DNA of 64,000 nucleotides, taken from Chryseobacterium sp. G0201. Lineage in GTDB: Bacteria > Bacteroidota > Bacteroidia > Flavobacteriales > Weeksellaceae. Below the pieces are notes generated by a model that saw only the letters and a list, made by a program, of their open reading frames with translations, was not told the origin of the DNA and ran no database searches. The stretch lies in the NCBI RefSeq assembly GCF_003815655.1, contig NZ_CP033917.1:930001-994000 (forward strand). The letters run 5' to 3'. Every line of letters starts with the position of its first letter. Positions within the stretch are counted from its first letter, which is position 1. Shown here piece after piece: positions 51,359 to 60,625 of this stretch. A program made the position numbers and the translations under genes.

Positions 51359-52681
51359 ATGTTGGACTATTTAAGTTTTAAAAATCAATTAAAAAATCTT
51401 ATTGAATCACCTGAAAATCATTCCTATTTATTGGCAGTGAGTGGCGGTGCCGATTCTATGGTCTTAGCCTCTCTTTTCCATGATTCTGGGCACAAATTTC
51501 ATGTAGCGCACATCAACTATAAACTTCGTGGAGAAGATTCTGATCTGGATCAAAAAGTGGTTCAGGATTTTTGTGACAAAAATAACGTTCCATTTCACTT
51601 GTATGAAGTTTCTGAGAAAGATCAAAAGCCTGAAAATTCTATTCAGCTTTGGGCGAGAGAACTTCGATATAATTTCTTTAAACAAATCCAACAGCAAGAA
51701 AAGCTTCAATTTCTGATTACAGCCCATCATTTGAATGACCAACTGGAAACTTTTATCATTAATCTATCAAAAGCCGCCGGAATTAATGGTTTGAGTGGAA
51801 TTCCTGCTAATGACAACAATATTATTCGTCCGCTTCTGCAATTTTCAAAAGAAGAAATTTATGAATTTGCGAAAGAAAATAGTATTAAATTCCGTGAAGA
51901 TCTTTCCAATAAAAAAAGTGATTATTTAAGAAATAAAATCCGAAACGAAATTGTTCCCAAGCTTTTAGAAACGAACGAACATTTCCTTGAAAACTTCAAA
52001 AAAAGTTCTTCATATTTAAATCAAACCAAAGATTTTGTCCAGAATCAAATCAAAGAAATAGAAAATCGGCTTTCAACATTTAACAAAGACCATAAAATCT
52101 TATCCAAAGAAAAGCTGGATCGGGAAAGTGATTTTGTAAAGTTTGAGATCTTAAAAAAATATGGCTTCAATCAGGAAGAGGAAATTTCTAAAATTTTCAA
52201 AGCTGAAAACGGAAGCTCTTTTTTTTCAAAGGATTATCAATTGATGATTAGTCGAAATGAATTAATTCTTTCACCAATCAAAACATCTGATATTCTGAAT
52301 GAAGAGCCTGAAGAAATTATTTTAGAAATTAAAGATCAAGAAATAATACTTCCAGAAAATATCGAATTTAAAACTTCAAATACTGAATCACTAGAATGGC
52401 ATTTTGACTTTGAAAAAGTTAATCTTCCTTTAAAGCTAAGAAAAAAGAAAGAAGGTGATAACTTTTACCCGCTCGGAATGACAGGAAAAAAGAAGGTCTC
52501 TAAATTTCTGAGAGACGAAAAATTATCTTTTTTTGAAAAAGAAAATGCGTGGTTATTGTGCGATGCGAACGATCAAATTTTAGGAATACTTCCCTACAGA
52601 CAAGACCGCAGATTGTGTACCGGCAAGCACACTCAAAAAACGCTGAAAATAAAATGGACAGAAAAACAACAAATACTCTAG
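51359..52681 (+). CDS. tilS: tRNA(Ile)-lysidine synthetase
   Basis: This 440-aa enzyme adds lysine to C34 of tRNA-Ile(CAU), changing its reading from AUG to AUA. The N-terminal PP-loop ATPase motif is AVSGGADSMVLASL, followed by HINYKLRG and the TAHHLNDQLET segment. The C-terminal domain carries PLKLRKKKEGDNFYPLGM. A TATCTTTG lies at 51328-51335. The 3' end overlaps the start of the sigma-factor gene by 28 bp. Confidence 0.94.
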   Translation: MLDYLSFKNQLKNLIESPENHSYLLAVSGGADSMVLASLFHDSGHKFHVAHINYKLRGEDSDLDQKVVQDFCDKNNVPFHLYEVSEKDQKPENSIQLWARELRYNFFKQIQQQEKLQFLITAHHLNDQLETFIINLSKAAGINGLSGIPANDNNIIRPLLQFSKEEIYEFAKENSIKFREDLSNKKSDYLRNKIRNEIVPKLLETNEHFLENFKKSSSYLNQTKDFVQNQIKEIENRLSTFNKDHKILSKEKLDRESDFVKFEILKKYGFNQEEEISKIFKAENGSSFFSKDYQLMISRNELILSPIKTSDILNEEPEEIILEIKDQEIILPENIEFKTSNTESLEWHFDFEKVNLPLKLRKKKEGDNFYPLGMTGKKKVSKFLRDEKLSFFEKENAWLLCDANDQILGILPYRQDRRLCTGKHTQKTLKIKWTEKQQIL

Positions 52682-53208
52682 TAATAGATGATTTCAAAAA
52701 GAACAGCAATGTAGCTTTCGCCATTTTATATCAACAATACTTTACCTACACTAAAAAATTTGTACTTAATAATAAGGGAAACCTGGAAGATGCTGAGGAT
52801 ATTTTTCAAGATGCATTGCTTATTTTGTACGAGAAATTATATGCTGACAACTTCAAGGTATACACTTGTCTTGGCATTTATGTTTCAGGAATCTCAAAAA
52901 ATTTATGGTTAAAAAAACTAAGGAATAAAGAATTTTTAATAGAAATTCCAGAAAATTATTACAAAAAAAATCAGGCCGAAATTAATTTAGCTATTGAAAA
53001 CGAAAGAGATTATTGGCATAAACTTAATGATTATATCAATTCTATTTCTACCCACTGTAAAAATCTAATTCAGGATATTTTTATGAAAAATAAAAGTATT
53101 GAAGAAATCCAAAGCAAATATCAATATTCCAGCAAGCATAATGCACAAAATCAGAAGCATAAATGTGTAGAGCAAATTAGAAAAATCAAAAACAATGATA
53201 ATTTTTAA
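52654..53208 (+). CDS. ECF-type RNA polymerase sigma factor
   Basis: This predicted protein of 184 aa has region 2 (about 18-65, VAFAILYQQYFTYTKKFVLNNKGNLEDAEDIFQDALLILYEKLY), which binds core polymerase and the -10-like element. Region 4 (about 135-178, CKNLIQDIFMKNKSIEEIQSKYQYSS) recognises the -35-like element. There is no DNA-binding sigma region 1 or 3 and no anti-sigma gene beside it. The ATG at 52654 is chosen; the frame is open 35 codons further up, inside tilS. It overlaps tilS by 28 bp and is followed by thiol-redox genes. Its regulon is unknown. Confidence 0.85.
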   Translation: MDRKTTNTLVIDDFKKNSNVAFAILYQQYFTYTKKFVLNNKGNLEDAEDIFQDALLILYEKLYADNFKVYTCLGIYVSGISKNLWLKKLRNKEFLIEIPENYYKKNQAEINLAIENERDYWHKLNDYINSISTHCKNLIQDIFMKNKSIEEIQSKYQYSSKHNAQNQKHKCVEQIRKIKNNDNF

Positions 53209-53295
53209 GACTGAAATACAGTTAATTATAAAAATAATTCAAAAGAACGGGTGATTTTTTTTTGTTTTTGGAACTTACTATTAAATATCAATATT

Positions 53296-54255
53296 ATGTT
53301 TAAAACAATTGTATTAAGTCTGTGCTTATTGATCGGAATTTCCGCTAATGCACAAAGTAAAATAGGAATCGACTTCCAAAAAATTGATTTGGAAGCTGCA
53401 AAAAAGATCGCGAAAAAAGAAAATAAACTCATTTTCATAGACATATACACAACTTGGTGTGGTCCGTGTAAACTGATGCAGAAAAATACATTTACCGATC
53501 CTAAAATCGGAGAGTTATTCAACAAAAACTTTGTAAATCTTGCGATAGATGCAGAAAAAGAAGGTGTTGCGCTGGCAAAAGAATTTAAAATTGTCAATTT
53601 CCCTTCGTTTTTATTTTTAGATGCAGATGGGAAGTTGGTACAATATGATTTTGGATATTATAATGCTGAGCAATTTTCAACAGTCGGAATGTCAGTTTTA
53701 GATAAAGTTTCATCTCAATCAACTCCAAAAACGCTGGATATGGTGAAAGGAAAAATGGTTGGAGATAAAATTGCTGATTTTTCGGCAAAAGATCATTTGG
53801 GGAAAACATTTTCTTCATCAAATGAAAAAGAAAAATTAATTTTAGTTTTCATCCGTGGACAATGGTGCCCTTACTGTAATAAATATATTGAGTCTCTTCA
53901 AAATTTAGCTCCGGAATTAAAAGCTAAAAATGCAAGACTGGTTATTATCTCTCCTGAAAGACCGGAATTTATAGAGAAAACGATTTCTAAAACAAAAACC
54001 GGATACACTGTTTTGTATGATGAAGGATATAAAATTGCCGAAGCTTTTGACGTTCTCTATACTCCCGATAGTAAAACTTTGGCTGCCTATACTTCAAAAG
54101 TAGACGGTTTTGCGACAAGCAGATCTGATAATTCAGGAAGGCTGCCTGTTTCTGCAACATTTATTTTGGACGAAAATAAAGTGATCTCTTGGAGACATTT
54201 TAATCCTGATTATAAAGAAAGGGCTTCTGCAGAAGATATTTTGAAACAGTTATAA
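53296..54255 (+). CDS. Exported thioredoxin / peroxiredoxin-like fusion
   Basis: This predicted protein of 319 aa has a signal peptide (MFKTIVLSLCLLIGISANAQ). The first domain (about 25-140) is thioredoxin-like with WCGPCK in FIDIYTTWCGPCKLMQ. The second (about 160-319) is an AhpC/TSA redoxin fold with QWCPYCN, so each domain has its own CXXC. A disulfide relay or peroxide-handling function in the periplasm is likely. The ATG at 53296 is preferred because the export signal starts there. It lies between an ECF sigma factor and dsbD, on the same strand. Confidence 0.88.
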   Translation: MFKTIVLSLCLLIGISANAQSKIGIDFQKIDLEAAKKIAKKENKLIFIDIYTTWCGPCKLMQKNTFTDPKIGELFNKNFVNLAIDAEKEGVALAKEFKIVNFPSFLFLDADGKLVQYDFGYYNAEQFSTVGMSVLDKVSSQSTPKTLDMVKGKMVGDKIADFSAKDHLGKTFSSSNEKEKLILVFIRGQWCPYCNKYIESLQNLAPELKAKNARLVIISPERPEFIEKTISKTKTGYTVLYDEGYKIAEAFDVLYTPDSKTLAAYTSKVDGFATSRSDNSGRLPVSATFILDENKVISWRHFNPDYKERASAEDILKQL

Positions 54256-54570
54256 AGATATTTTCAAATCGTATGATTGAACGTATTGAGAAAATCAATA
54301 GAAGTACTTTTATGCAAAATTTTGATTCAAAAGCATACGTATCTCTATTACTACTAAGGTAAAATATATCAACGAGCATCTTTTGTAAAATTAATTGGTA
54401 GGAAAAACGAGATTCCTGAGTTTTTTTAAGGAGTAAAAATTAGCTATTTTAGCGAAGTAAAAATTTTAATCTTACTTGGAGAAAAAAATAATCCTTTTTT
54501 GGTTAAAAACAGACAACATGCATGGGATGAGAAAACAAAAAACATTCTCAAAACTTTTAATAAAAGAAAA
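54256..54570. other. 315-bp intergenic stretch before dsbD
   Basis: The sequence is AT-rich, and the only ORF that does not belong to a neighbour is about 29 codons (54273-54362), which is not convincing. No clear hairpin or paired promoter elements were found. The upstream extension of the dsbD frame (to 54499) is open but unlike a signal peptide. Confidence 0.4.
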
Positions 54571-56640
54571 ATGAAATTTAAAAACTGGTTTTTATTAATA
54601 CTGCTGTTTTTAGCAACAGGAATTAATGCACAAATCAAAAATCCTGTAAAATTTAAACTTACGGTTAACGAATTAGGAAACAATCAATATGAAGCCGTGT
54701 TGAATGCAACAATGGAAAGTGGTTGGCATATTTATTCTAAGGATATTCCTGAAGACACGGGAATTCCGACAGAATATAAAGTTTCCGGAAAAAATATTGA
54801 ACTGATCGGAAAATTTACCGAAACAGGTAAAAAGCATGAAGAATTTTCTGAAGCTTTCGGCGGAACAATTATTTTTTATTCCAACAGTGCTGGTTTTAAG
54901 CAGAAATTTAAATTAAAAGACGGAACAAAACCTGGTGATGTAGTTGCAGAAATTACCTATCAGACTTGCGACGACCGAGTTTGTCTGGCTCCGAATACGC
55001 TGGAATTTACTCAAAAAATAACACCAAAAGGCGTAACGGAAGAAGTTACGGCAACAACAACTGAGCCTGCAAAAGACTCTGTTAAAACAATAGAAACGGC
55101 AGTACAAAATCCTGTAAAAACAGAAACAGCATTGGTTCTAGGAGCTTCAAAATTAGACCCAAAACAATTAAAAATAAAATCAATTGATTTCCAAAAACCT
55201 TTGACAGATTGCGGAACAGCAGCCGTTAAAGACAGCGAAAATTATTGGACTTATTTGTTCTTAGGATTTATCGGAGGATTGATTGCATTGTTGACTCCGT
55301 GCGTTTTCCCGATGATTCCTTTAACGGTTTCGTTCTTTACAAAAGGGAATAAAAATAAGGCAAAAGGTAAAAGAGACGCATTGATCTACGGATTTTTCAT
55401 TCTTCTGATCTTTGTTTTATTAAGTGTTCCTTTTCATTTAATTGACGGAATTGCAGGAAATGTTTTCAACGAAATTTCCACAAGCATTTGGCTGAATATC
55501 GTATTCTTCATCGTATTTATTTTCTTTGCAGGAAGTTTCTTCGGATATTATGACATCTCGTTACCAAGTTCAATCGCAAACAAATCTTCAAAAGCAGAAG
55601 AAGCTGGTGGAATCATCGGTATTTTCTTCATGGCTTTGACGTTGGTAATCGTTTCTTTCTCTTGTACAGGTCCTATTTTAGGAAGTTTATTGGGAGGGTC
55701 ATTATCCGGTTCATCACATATTCCAACGTTATTAACTTTGGCTTTAACAGGGTTTGGTTTAGCTTGGGCGATTATTTTCGGATTGCTGGCATTATTCCCG
55801 CAAGCATTACAAAGTCTTCCAAAATCTGGAGGATGGATGAATACAGTGAAAGTTGTGTTAGGATTTATTGAATTGGCTTTAGCGTTGAAATTCTTATCAA
55901 AAGCAGATCTTGTTTCTAAAACTTTCTTATTAAAAAGAGAACTTTTCATCGTGATCTGGATCGTTATCGGAATTGGATTAACTTTATATCTATTCGGATT
56001 AATAAGATTCCCGCATGATGATAAAAAACCGAAAATTTCTATTACTAGAAAAGTTTTAGGAGTATTGGGAATTGGTTTTGTGGTTTATATGATTCAAGGA
56101 TTAATCCCATCAGAACGTCCGAAATTGCAATTGTTAAGTGGAATTTTACCTCCATTGAACGTAAGTTATTTCCACGACGAAAAAGACGGAATTTTAGGAA
56201 TGCATCCTGAACATGACTTCTTCAAAGCTGTTGAACTAGCTAAAAAAGAAGACAAGCCTGTATTAATTGACTTCACAGGTTACGGTTGTGAAAACTGTAG
56301 AAAAATGGAAGAATTCGTTTGGAGCGAACCGGATATTTTGCCGATCCTTCAAAACGACATTGTTCTGGCTTCATTATATGTTGACGACAAAGAAGAACTT
56401 CCTGAAGATCAAAAAACTAAAATTGATCTTGGTGAAGGACAGGTGAAAAAAGTAAAGACTATTGGTGACAGATGGAGCTTGTTTCAACAAGTGAATTTTA
56501 ATAATAATTCTCAACCACACTACGTCTTGATCACTCCGGACGGAAAAGTTATCAATTCTCCGGTTTCAGGTTATATGCCGAAAGAAGATTTCAAAAAATT
56601 CTTGGAATGCGGTGTTAATTATTACAAGAAGAGTAAATAA
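54571..56640 (+). CDS. dsbD: Thiol:disulfide interchange protein DsbD
   Basis: This predicted protein of 689 aa carries electrons from cytoplasmic thioredoxin across the membrane to periplasmic thiol proteins. It has a signal peptide (MKFKNWFLLILLFLATGINA), an N-terminal alpha domain with Cys133 and Cys138 (TCDDRVCLAP), and a membrane domain of about eight helices with TPCVFPMIPLT and SFSCTGPILG. The C-terminal thioredoxin-like gamma domain has GCENCRK. The ATG at 54571 fits the signal peptide. It follows the exported thioredoxin/peroxiredoxin gene, a plausible reduction partner, and is closed by a terminator. Confidence 0.94.
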   Translation: MKFKNWFLLILLFLATGINAQIKNPVKFKLTVNELGNNQYEAVLNATMESGWHIYSKDIPEDTGIPTEYKVSGKNIELIGKFTETGKKHEEFSEAFGGTIIFYSNSAGFKQKFKLKDGTKPGDVVAEITYQTCDDRVCLAPNTLEFTQKITPKGVTEEVTATTTEPAKDSVKTIETAVQNPVKTETALVLGASKLDPKQLKIKSIDFQKPLTDCGTAAVKDSENYWTYLFLGFIGGLIALLTPCVFPMIPLTVSFFTKGNKNKAKGKRDALIYGFFILLIFVLLSVPFHLIDGIAGNVFNEISTSIWLNIVFFIVFIFFAGSFFGYYDISLPSSIANKSSKAEEAGGIIGIFFMALTLVIVSFSCTGPILGSLLGGSLSGSSHIPTLLTLALTGFGLAWAIIFGLLALFPQALQSLPKSGGWMNTVKVVLGFIELALALKFLSKADLVSKTFLLKRELFIVIWIVIGIGLTLYLFGLIRFPHDDKKPKISITRKVLGVLGIGFVVYMIQGLIPSERPKLQLLSGILPPLNVSYFHDEKDGILGMHPEHDFFKAVELAKKEDKPVLIDFTGYGCENCRKMEEFVWSEPDILPILQNDIVLASLYVDDKEELPEDQKTKIDLGEGQVKKVKTIGDRWSLFQQVNFNNNSQPHYVLITPDGKVINSPVSGYMPKEDFKKFLECGVNYYKKSK

Positions 56641-56660
56641 AAAATTTCAAAATATTATTT

Positions 56661-56688
56661 AAAACTCATACTGAAAAGTGTGAGTTTT
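56661..56688 (+). terminator. Terminator after dsbD
   Basis: The 12-bp stem AAAACTCATACT / AGTGTGAGTTTT with one wobble pair and a GAAA loop is followed by a T run. Confidence 0.85.
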
Positions 56689-56901
56689 TTTGTTTTACAC
56701 AATCAAACACAATTACTTAAAATATCCTAAAACCTTATGAAATTAAAAACTCATGATGTTTTTTAATGTTAAATAATAATTGATTTTAGAAAATTTATAA
56801 CATTTTGCAATTTTAGGTATAAACTTTGTATAGATTTTCTCAAATAAAGAACAATTATTCACTCTTTATTAAAAACTGTTTAACATTAAAAAATATTAAT
56901 T

Positions 56902-57426
56902 ATGGCTGAAGTAGTTGCACAAGAAAAACAAGGCGGCAAGCAAAAGAAAAAATTAATCAGAGTTGACATGACTCCAATGGTAGATCTAGGATTTTTATTA
57001 ATTACCTTTTTCATGTTTACCACTAATTTTACAAAACCTAATGTGATGGATCTTGGATTGCCTGCGAAAGATCCGAATCCAAATCCAATTAACACTCCTG
57101 TGGTTGACGTGAAAAATCAAGTAACTTTTATTCTTGGTAAGGATAATAGAGTATTTTACCATCAACAAGATAAAGAAGATTTAAATACAAGCAATTTAAA
57201 AGAAACAGACTTCAGCGGAGTAAAGATTTCCAAAATTATTTCTGAAGCTTACAAAAACGCTCCAAAACCTGAAAATTTCACAGTAATTGTAAAACCTACA
57301 GATGAAGCGAATTACAAAAACTTCGTAGATATCTTAGATAATATCGCAATTTCTAAAAAAGAACGATACGGAATTACAGACATTAAACCTTGGGAAAAGA
57401 AAGTTTACGAGGATTTAACAAAATAA
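56902..57426 (+). CDS. Orphan ExbD/TolR protein
   Basis: This 174-aa protein has one transmembrane helix after a basic head, with the conserved Asp in RVDMTPMVDLGFLLITFFMFTT. The periplasmic domain ends in GITDIKPWEKKVYEDL. It closely resembles the second ExbD of the tonB operon at 38400-38972, including the MAEV start and the NVMDLGLPAK segment, so it is a recent paralogue. No exbB, tonB or other motor gene is adjacent. It could join the ExbB of the main operon or modify its motor. It has its own terminator. Confidence 0.9.
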   Translation: MAEVVAQEKQGGKQKKKLIRVDMTPMVDLGFLLITFFMFTTNFTKPNVMDLGLPAKDPNPNPINTPVVDVKNQVTFILGKDNRVFYHQQDKEDLNTSNLKETDFSGVKISKIISEAYKNAPKPENFTVIVKPTDEANYKNFVDILDNIAISKKERYGITDIKPWEKKVYEDLTK

Positions 57427-57430
57427 AACG

Positions 57431-57458
57431 AAAGGGCATTTTTAAAATGCTCTTTTTT
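57431..57458 (+). terminator. Terminator after the orphan exbD
   Basis: The stem AAAGGGCATT / AATGCTCTTT has one wobble pair and a 5-base loop. It is followed by a T run and lies 5 bp after the stop codon. Confidence 0.82.
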
Positions 57459-57490
57459 ATTTAATTTTGAGACTATAATTTTAAATATTG

Positions 57491-58012
57491 ATGAAAAATC
57501 TAATAACCGCAATTACTATCACAACTTTAGTTGTTTCATGTTCAAAAAAAGACACACAATCGACACCAAATCAATCAGACAGCACGAAAATCGTTGATTC
57601 TATTAATGCAGCCCGAACAAAAATTAACGACAGCATTAAAGCCAAAAACAGTGAAAATAATTTCAAAGATTTTAGCGGAGATCACAAATTCACTTATCAA
57701 AGTCAAAATTCCTCCACAAAAACAGGCTCTGTAAATTTCAAAAAAATGGGCAGAGATGATTATGATGTTGCCGGAAGTATAAAATCGGGCGAAAATTCTG
57801 TAATCATTAAAGGCTCAGCTATTGTTGTTTCTCCTAAACATATGAATTTCACAGGGGAAATCACTCAACGTATATCTTCAGACAACAACGGAAAACCTTA
57901 CACCAGAAAAGGCACAAAAACATTCATGTCTAAAGACGGTGGAAAAACCTGGAGACTTCAGGATATGGTAAACGGTTCGGGATTTGTAGATTATATTGAT
58001 ATTCATTTTTAA
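57491..58012 (+). CDS. Hypothetical lipoprotein, 173 aa
   Basis: The product has a lipoprotein signal (MKNLITAITITTLVVSC) followed by SKKDTQ and a Ser/Thr/Lys/Asn-rich stretch. From about residue 60 a beta-rich domain follows (HKFTYQSQNSSTKTGSVNFKKMG, ending GSGFVDYIDIHF). I prefer ATG at 57491; a TTG one codon upstream is also in frame. I recognise no family. It lies ahead of an alpha/beta hydrolase (11-bp gap), so the two may form an operon with the lipoprotein at 58816. Confidence 0.72.
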   Translation: MKNLITAITITTLVVSCSKKDTQSTPNQSDSTKIVDSINAARTKINDSIKAKNSENNFKDFSGDHKFTYQSQNSSTKTGSVNFKKMGRDDYDVAGSIKSGENSVIIKGSAIVVSPKHMNFTGEITQRISSDNNGKPYTRKGTKTFMSKDGGKTWRLQDMVNGSGFVDYIDIHF

Positions 58013-58023
58013 TATTTGAAATC

Positions 58024-58806
58024 ATGCTACATTTTGAGAAAAAAGGAAACGGAAAAGAGACATTGGTATTACTTCATGGTTTCATGGAAAACAGTTCCAT
58101 TTGGAGCGATATGGAACCTCATTTGTCTGAAAATTTTTCATTATTAAAAATAGATCTTCCAGGCCACGGAAAATCTGATATTCTCGCAGAAATCCACACC
58201 ATGGAACTGATGGCAGATGAAGTAAAAAAAGTGTTGGATGCTCAAAAATTAGAAAAAGTCCACTTACTAGGACATTCTATGGGAGGCTATACTTCCTTAG
58301 CTTTTGCAGAGAAATATCCCGAAACACTGAAAAGTTTAACCTTATTTTTCTCAACATATTTCCCCGATGATGAAGAAAAGAAAGAACAGCGTATAAAAAG
58401 TTACAGAATCATAAAAGATGCTTTTGCGCATTATGTAAGAGCAGGAATTCCTAATTTATTTAATCCAAACGAAAGAGATATTTTGGAAGGAAAAATTGAA
58501 ACCGCTTTGGAGACTGCACTTTCAACAAATAATCTGGGAGCTTTAGCCTGTGTAAAAGGCATGGTTGCGAGAACCGACAAAAAGCATGTCCTAGAAAACC
58601 TTGAAGCGAAAATTTTAGTTCTCGCAGGAAAACATGACAACGCCGTAAAAACAGAAAAAACCATTAAAAATCTTCCCGACAAAACTAATATTAAGTCTTA
58701 TGTTCTTGATTGCGGACATAACGGACACTGGGAAAAACCAGCAATTTGTGCTGAAATCATCAACACTGAGCTTCTTCACAATATGCCGAAAAATTTAGTT
58801 TTCTAA
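58024..58806 (+). CDS. Alpha/beta hydrolase
   Basis: This 260-aa soluble hydrolase has the oxyanion region HGFMENSSIW (about 17-26), the nucleophile elbow GHSMGG (Ser about 88), an acidic residue near 205 and the catalytic His in DCGHNGHWEKP (about 232). It has no signal peptide. The fold and motifs resemble small carboxylesterases and menaquinone-pathway or lipid hydrolases; the substrate is unknown. It starts 11 bp after the preceding lipoprotein gene and ends 9 bp before the next, so the three probably share a transcript. Confidence 0.9.
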   Translation: MLHFEKKGNGKETLVLLHGFMENSSIWSDMEPHLSENFSLLKIDLPGHGKSDILAEIHTMELMADEVKKVLDAQKLEKVHLLGHSMGGYTSLAFAEKYPETLKSLTLFFSTYFPDDEEKKEQRIKSYRIIKDAFAHYVRAGIPNLFNPNERDILEGKIETALETALSTNNLGALACVKGMVARTDKKHVLENLEAKILVLAGKHDNAVKTEKTIKNLPDKTNIKSYVLDCGHNGHWEKPAICAEIINTELLHNMPKNLVF

Positions 58807-58815
58807 AAATAATAT

Positions 58816-59640
58816 ATGAGAATTTTAATCTTTTCACTAGTATTTCTTTCACTGCTTAGTTGTAAAAAAGAAACTCCATTTTCAAAAAAATCACTTCAAA
58901 ATGATTCTGTTGCGGTTGTAGAAAACGTTTCAAAAGACACTTTAAAAGTTGAAAAAAGTGAACCGGAAATCTTTAATTTCCAAACTGAATTATGCGAAAA
59001 TAAAGGTTATTTTGATGGAAGCAAATACACAAGAGAAGAACTTGAAGGAACGTACAAACTTTACTTTCAGCTAGGTTCAGTAATGTTGAGTACACCGCAG
59101 GTTTTCAGGCTTGAAGCACTGCAACAAGTAAGAAATAACAAGACTCAGATTCTCGAAAAATTAGATAAAGATTTCGCTGAAAAGAAAAATTTAATTGAAA
59201 ATTTAAAGATTGTTAACATACCTTACTGGCAGAATATAAAGAAACAAACCTACGAATCTCTTCTCAAGGAATATGAAATGAGAAAAACAGAAGTTATTGC
59301 ATTTTCTGATCCTTCCATTTTATTAAACAAAAAACATTCTAAAAACTGCGATCGTTTTGTAAAAGCTTTAAATTCCAACGAAACCGAAATGGTGGAAGAA
59401 TGGCGAAAACTACGCGAAGAAATGAGCAAAAGAAACAGCGATCCACAAAGAATTATGAACGAGTTTGAAAGTCGCCTGAATTCTGTTGATAAAAAAGATT
59501 ATGCTGTTTTGGATCTGGTTGTTTTCGGTTGGGGAAATTGTGCTAATGATGAAATTTCAGGTCCATTTCATGATGAGAAAATGATTAAAGAATTCAACTC
59601 GCTTTTCATAAAAATAGACTCTGATTGCGATGAGCCTTAA
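58816..59640 (+). CDS. Hypothetical lipoprotein, 274 aa
   Basis: The product has a lipoprotein signal (MRILIFSLVFLSLLSC) followed by KKETPFSKK. The mature part is helical and highly charged, with FNFQTELCENKGYFDGSKYTREELEGTYKLYF, a long Lys/Glu-rich middle and a C-terminus with several cysteines. I recognise no domain. It starts 9 bp after the alpha/beta hydrolase gene and precedes the patatin gene by about 50 bp. Confidence 0.75.
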   Translation: MRILIFSLVFLSLLSCKKETPFSKKSLQNDSVAVVENVSKDTLKVEKSEPEIFNFQTELCENKGYFDGSKYTREELEGTYKLYFQLGSVMLSTPQVFRLEALQQVRNNKTQILEKLDKDFAEKKNLIENLKIVNIPYWQNIKKQTYESLLKEYEMRKTEVIAFSDPSILLNKKHSKNCDRFVKALNSNETEMVEEWRKLREEMSKRNSDPQRIMNEFESRLNSVDKKDYAVLDLVVFGWGNCANDEISGPFHDEKMIKEFNSLFIKIDSDCDEP

Positions 59641-59689
59641 TATTTTTTTATTAAAAATTAATGTATCTTAGTACAGATTAATATTCTCA

Positions 59690-60484
59690 ATGGGGCTATT
59701 CTCTTTCAAAAAAAAGAAACCAATCATCGGCTTGACACTTTCAGGCGGAGGAATGCGCGGAATTGCCCACATTGCGGTTTTAAAAGCGTTGGAAGAATAT
59801 AACCTAAAGCCAGATATCATTTCAGGGACGAGCGCCGGATCTATCGTAGCAGCTTTCTATTCTTTCGGAAAATCTCCGGACGAAATGATGGAAATTGTGA
59901 AACAAACCACATTTTTTTCGAGATCTTATTTAAGACTTTCAAAAAACGGAATTTTTAGTTCAAATTTTATTTTAAAACTTTTAAAAGATCATTTCCCTGA
60001 AGACGATTTTAAAATCCTGAAAATCCCCGTCTATGTCGCAGCTACAGAAATGACCCATGGAATTGTCGATTTCTTTTCTGAAGGCGAACTTTTCTGGCCT
60101 CTTTTAGCCTCATCAAGCGTTCCTTTTGTACTTCCACCAGTAAAAGTGGGCGAAAAAATATATATTGACGGAGGCGTTCTTGATAACCTTCCTATCGAGC
60201 CTATAATTGATAAATGTGATTTTTTAATTGCATCTCACGTCAATTCTATAAGCTATGACGGATTGCAAAATATGAGCTTAATGAAAGAATTTGACCGAAT
60301 TTTACATTTAGCCATCGCAAAATCTGTTTACTCCAAAGCAAAATCCTGTGATATTTTTCTGGACCCGCCAAAAATGACAAAGTTCAGTTTATTCAACAAG
60401 AAAAATCTTGATGTAATGTTTCAGGAAGTTTACGAATATACGTGTAAAGAATTGGAAGACAAAGGTTACAGTCGAGTTTCTTGA
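59690..60484 (+). CDS. Patatin-like phospholipase
   Basis: This 264-aa protein contains the glycine-rich oxyanion region TLSGGGMRGIAHIAVLKAL (about 16-35), the nucleophile motif GTSAGS (about 45-50) and the catalytic Asp in DGGVLDNLPIEP (about 163). It belongs to the patatin/RssA family of serine acyl hydrolases. It has no signal peptide or membrane helix and is a cytoplasmic or peripheral lipid acyl hydrolase. It follows the lipoprotein gene at 49 bp and ends before a repeat-like stretch at 60517. Confidence 0.92.
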   Translation: MGLFSFKKKKPIIGLTLSGGGMRGIAHIAVLKALEEYNLKPDIISGTSAGSIVAAFYSFGKSPDEMMEIVKQTTFFSRSYLRLSKNGIFSSNFILKLLKDHFPEDDFKILKIPVYVAATEMTHGIVDFFSEGELFWPLLASSSVPFVLPPVKVGEKIYIDGGVLDNLPIEPIIDKCDFLIASHVNSISYDGLQNMSLMKEFDRILHLAIAKSVYSKAKSCDIFLDPPKMTKFSLFNKKNLDVMFQEVYEYTCKELEDKGYSRVS

Positions 60485-60516
60485 GTGAGAGAGTTTGAGC
60501 ATGATAGTGTTTTAGC

Positions 60517-60603
60517 GTCATTGCGAAGAGCCACAGTGACGAAGCAATTTCTTTCGAAAAGATTCTTCAAACGACTTATTTCGTTCCGAATGATAGACAC
60601 ATT
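60517..60603. repeat. GTCATTGCGAAG-type intergenic repeat
   Basis: The stretch contains GCGTCATTGCGAAGAGCCAC, GTGACGAAGCAAT and ATTTCGTTCCGAATGATAGAC, the wording of dispersed GTCATTGCGA...GAAGCAAT elements that I recall from many Bacteroidota genomes. It has inverted sub-parts. It lies between convergent genes, a normal place for such elements. Confidence 0.45.
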
Positions 60604-60625
60604 ATAGTCAACCAATTTCGCCCAA

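Noticed and set aside
54273..54362. Short ORF of about 29 codons before dsbD
   Set aside because: It has no signal, motif, promoter or terminator, and an ORF this short is expected by chance in AT-rich DNA.
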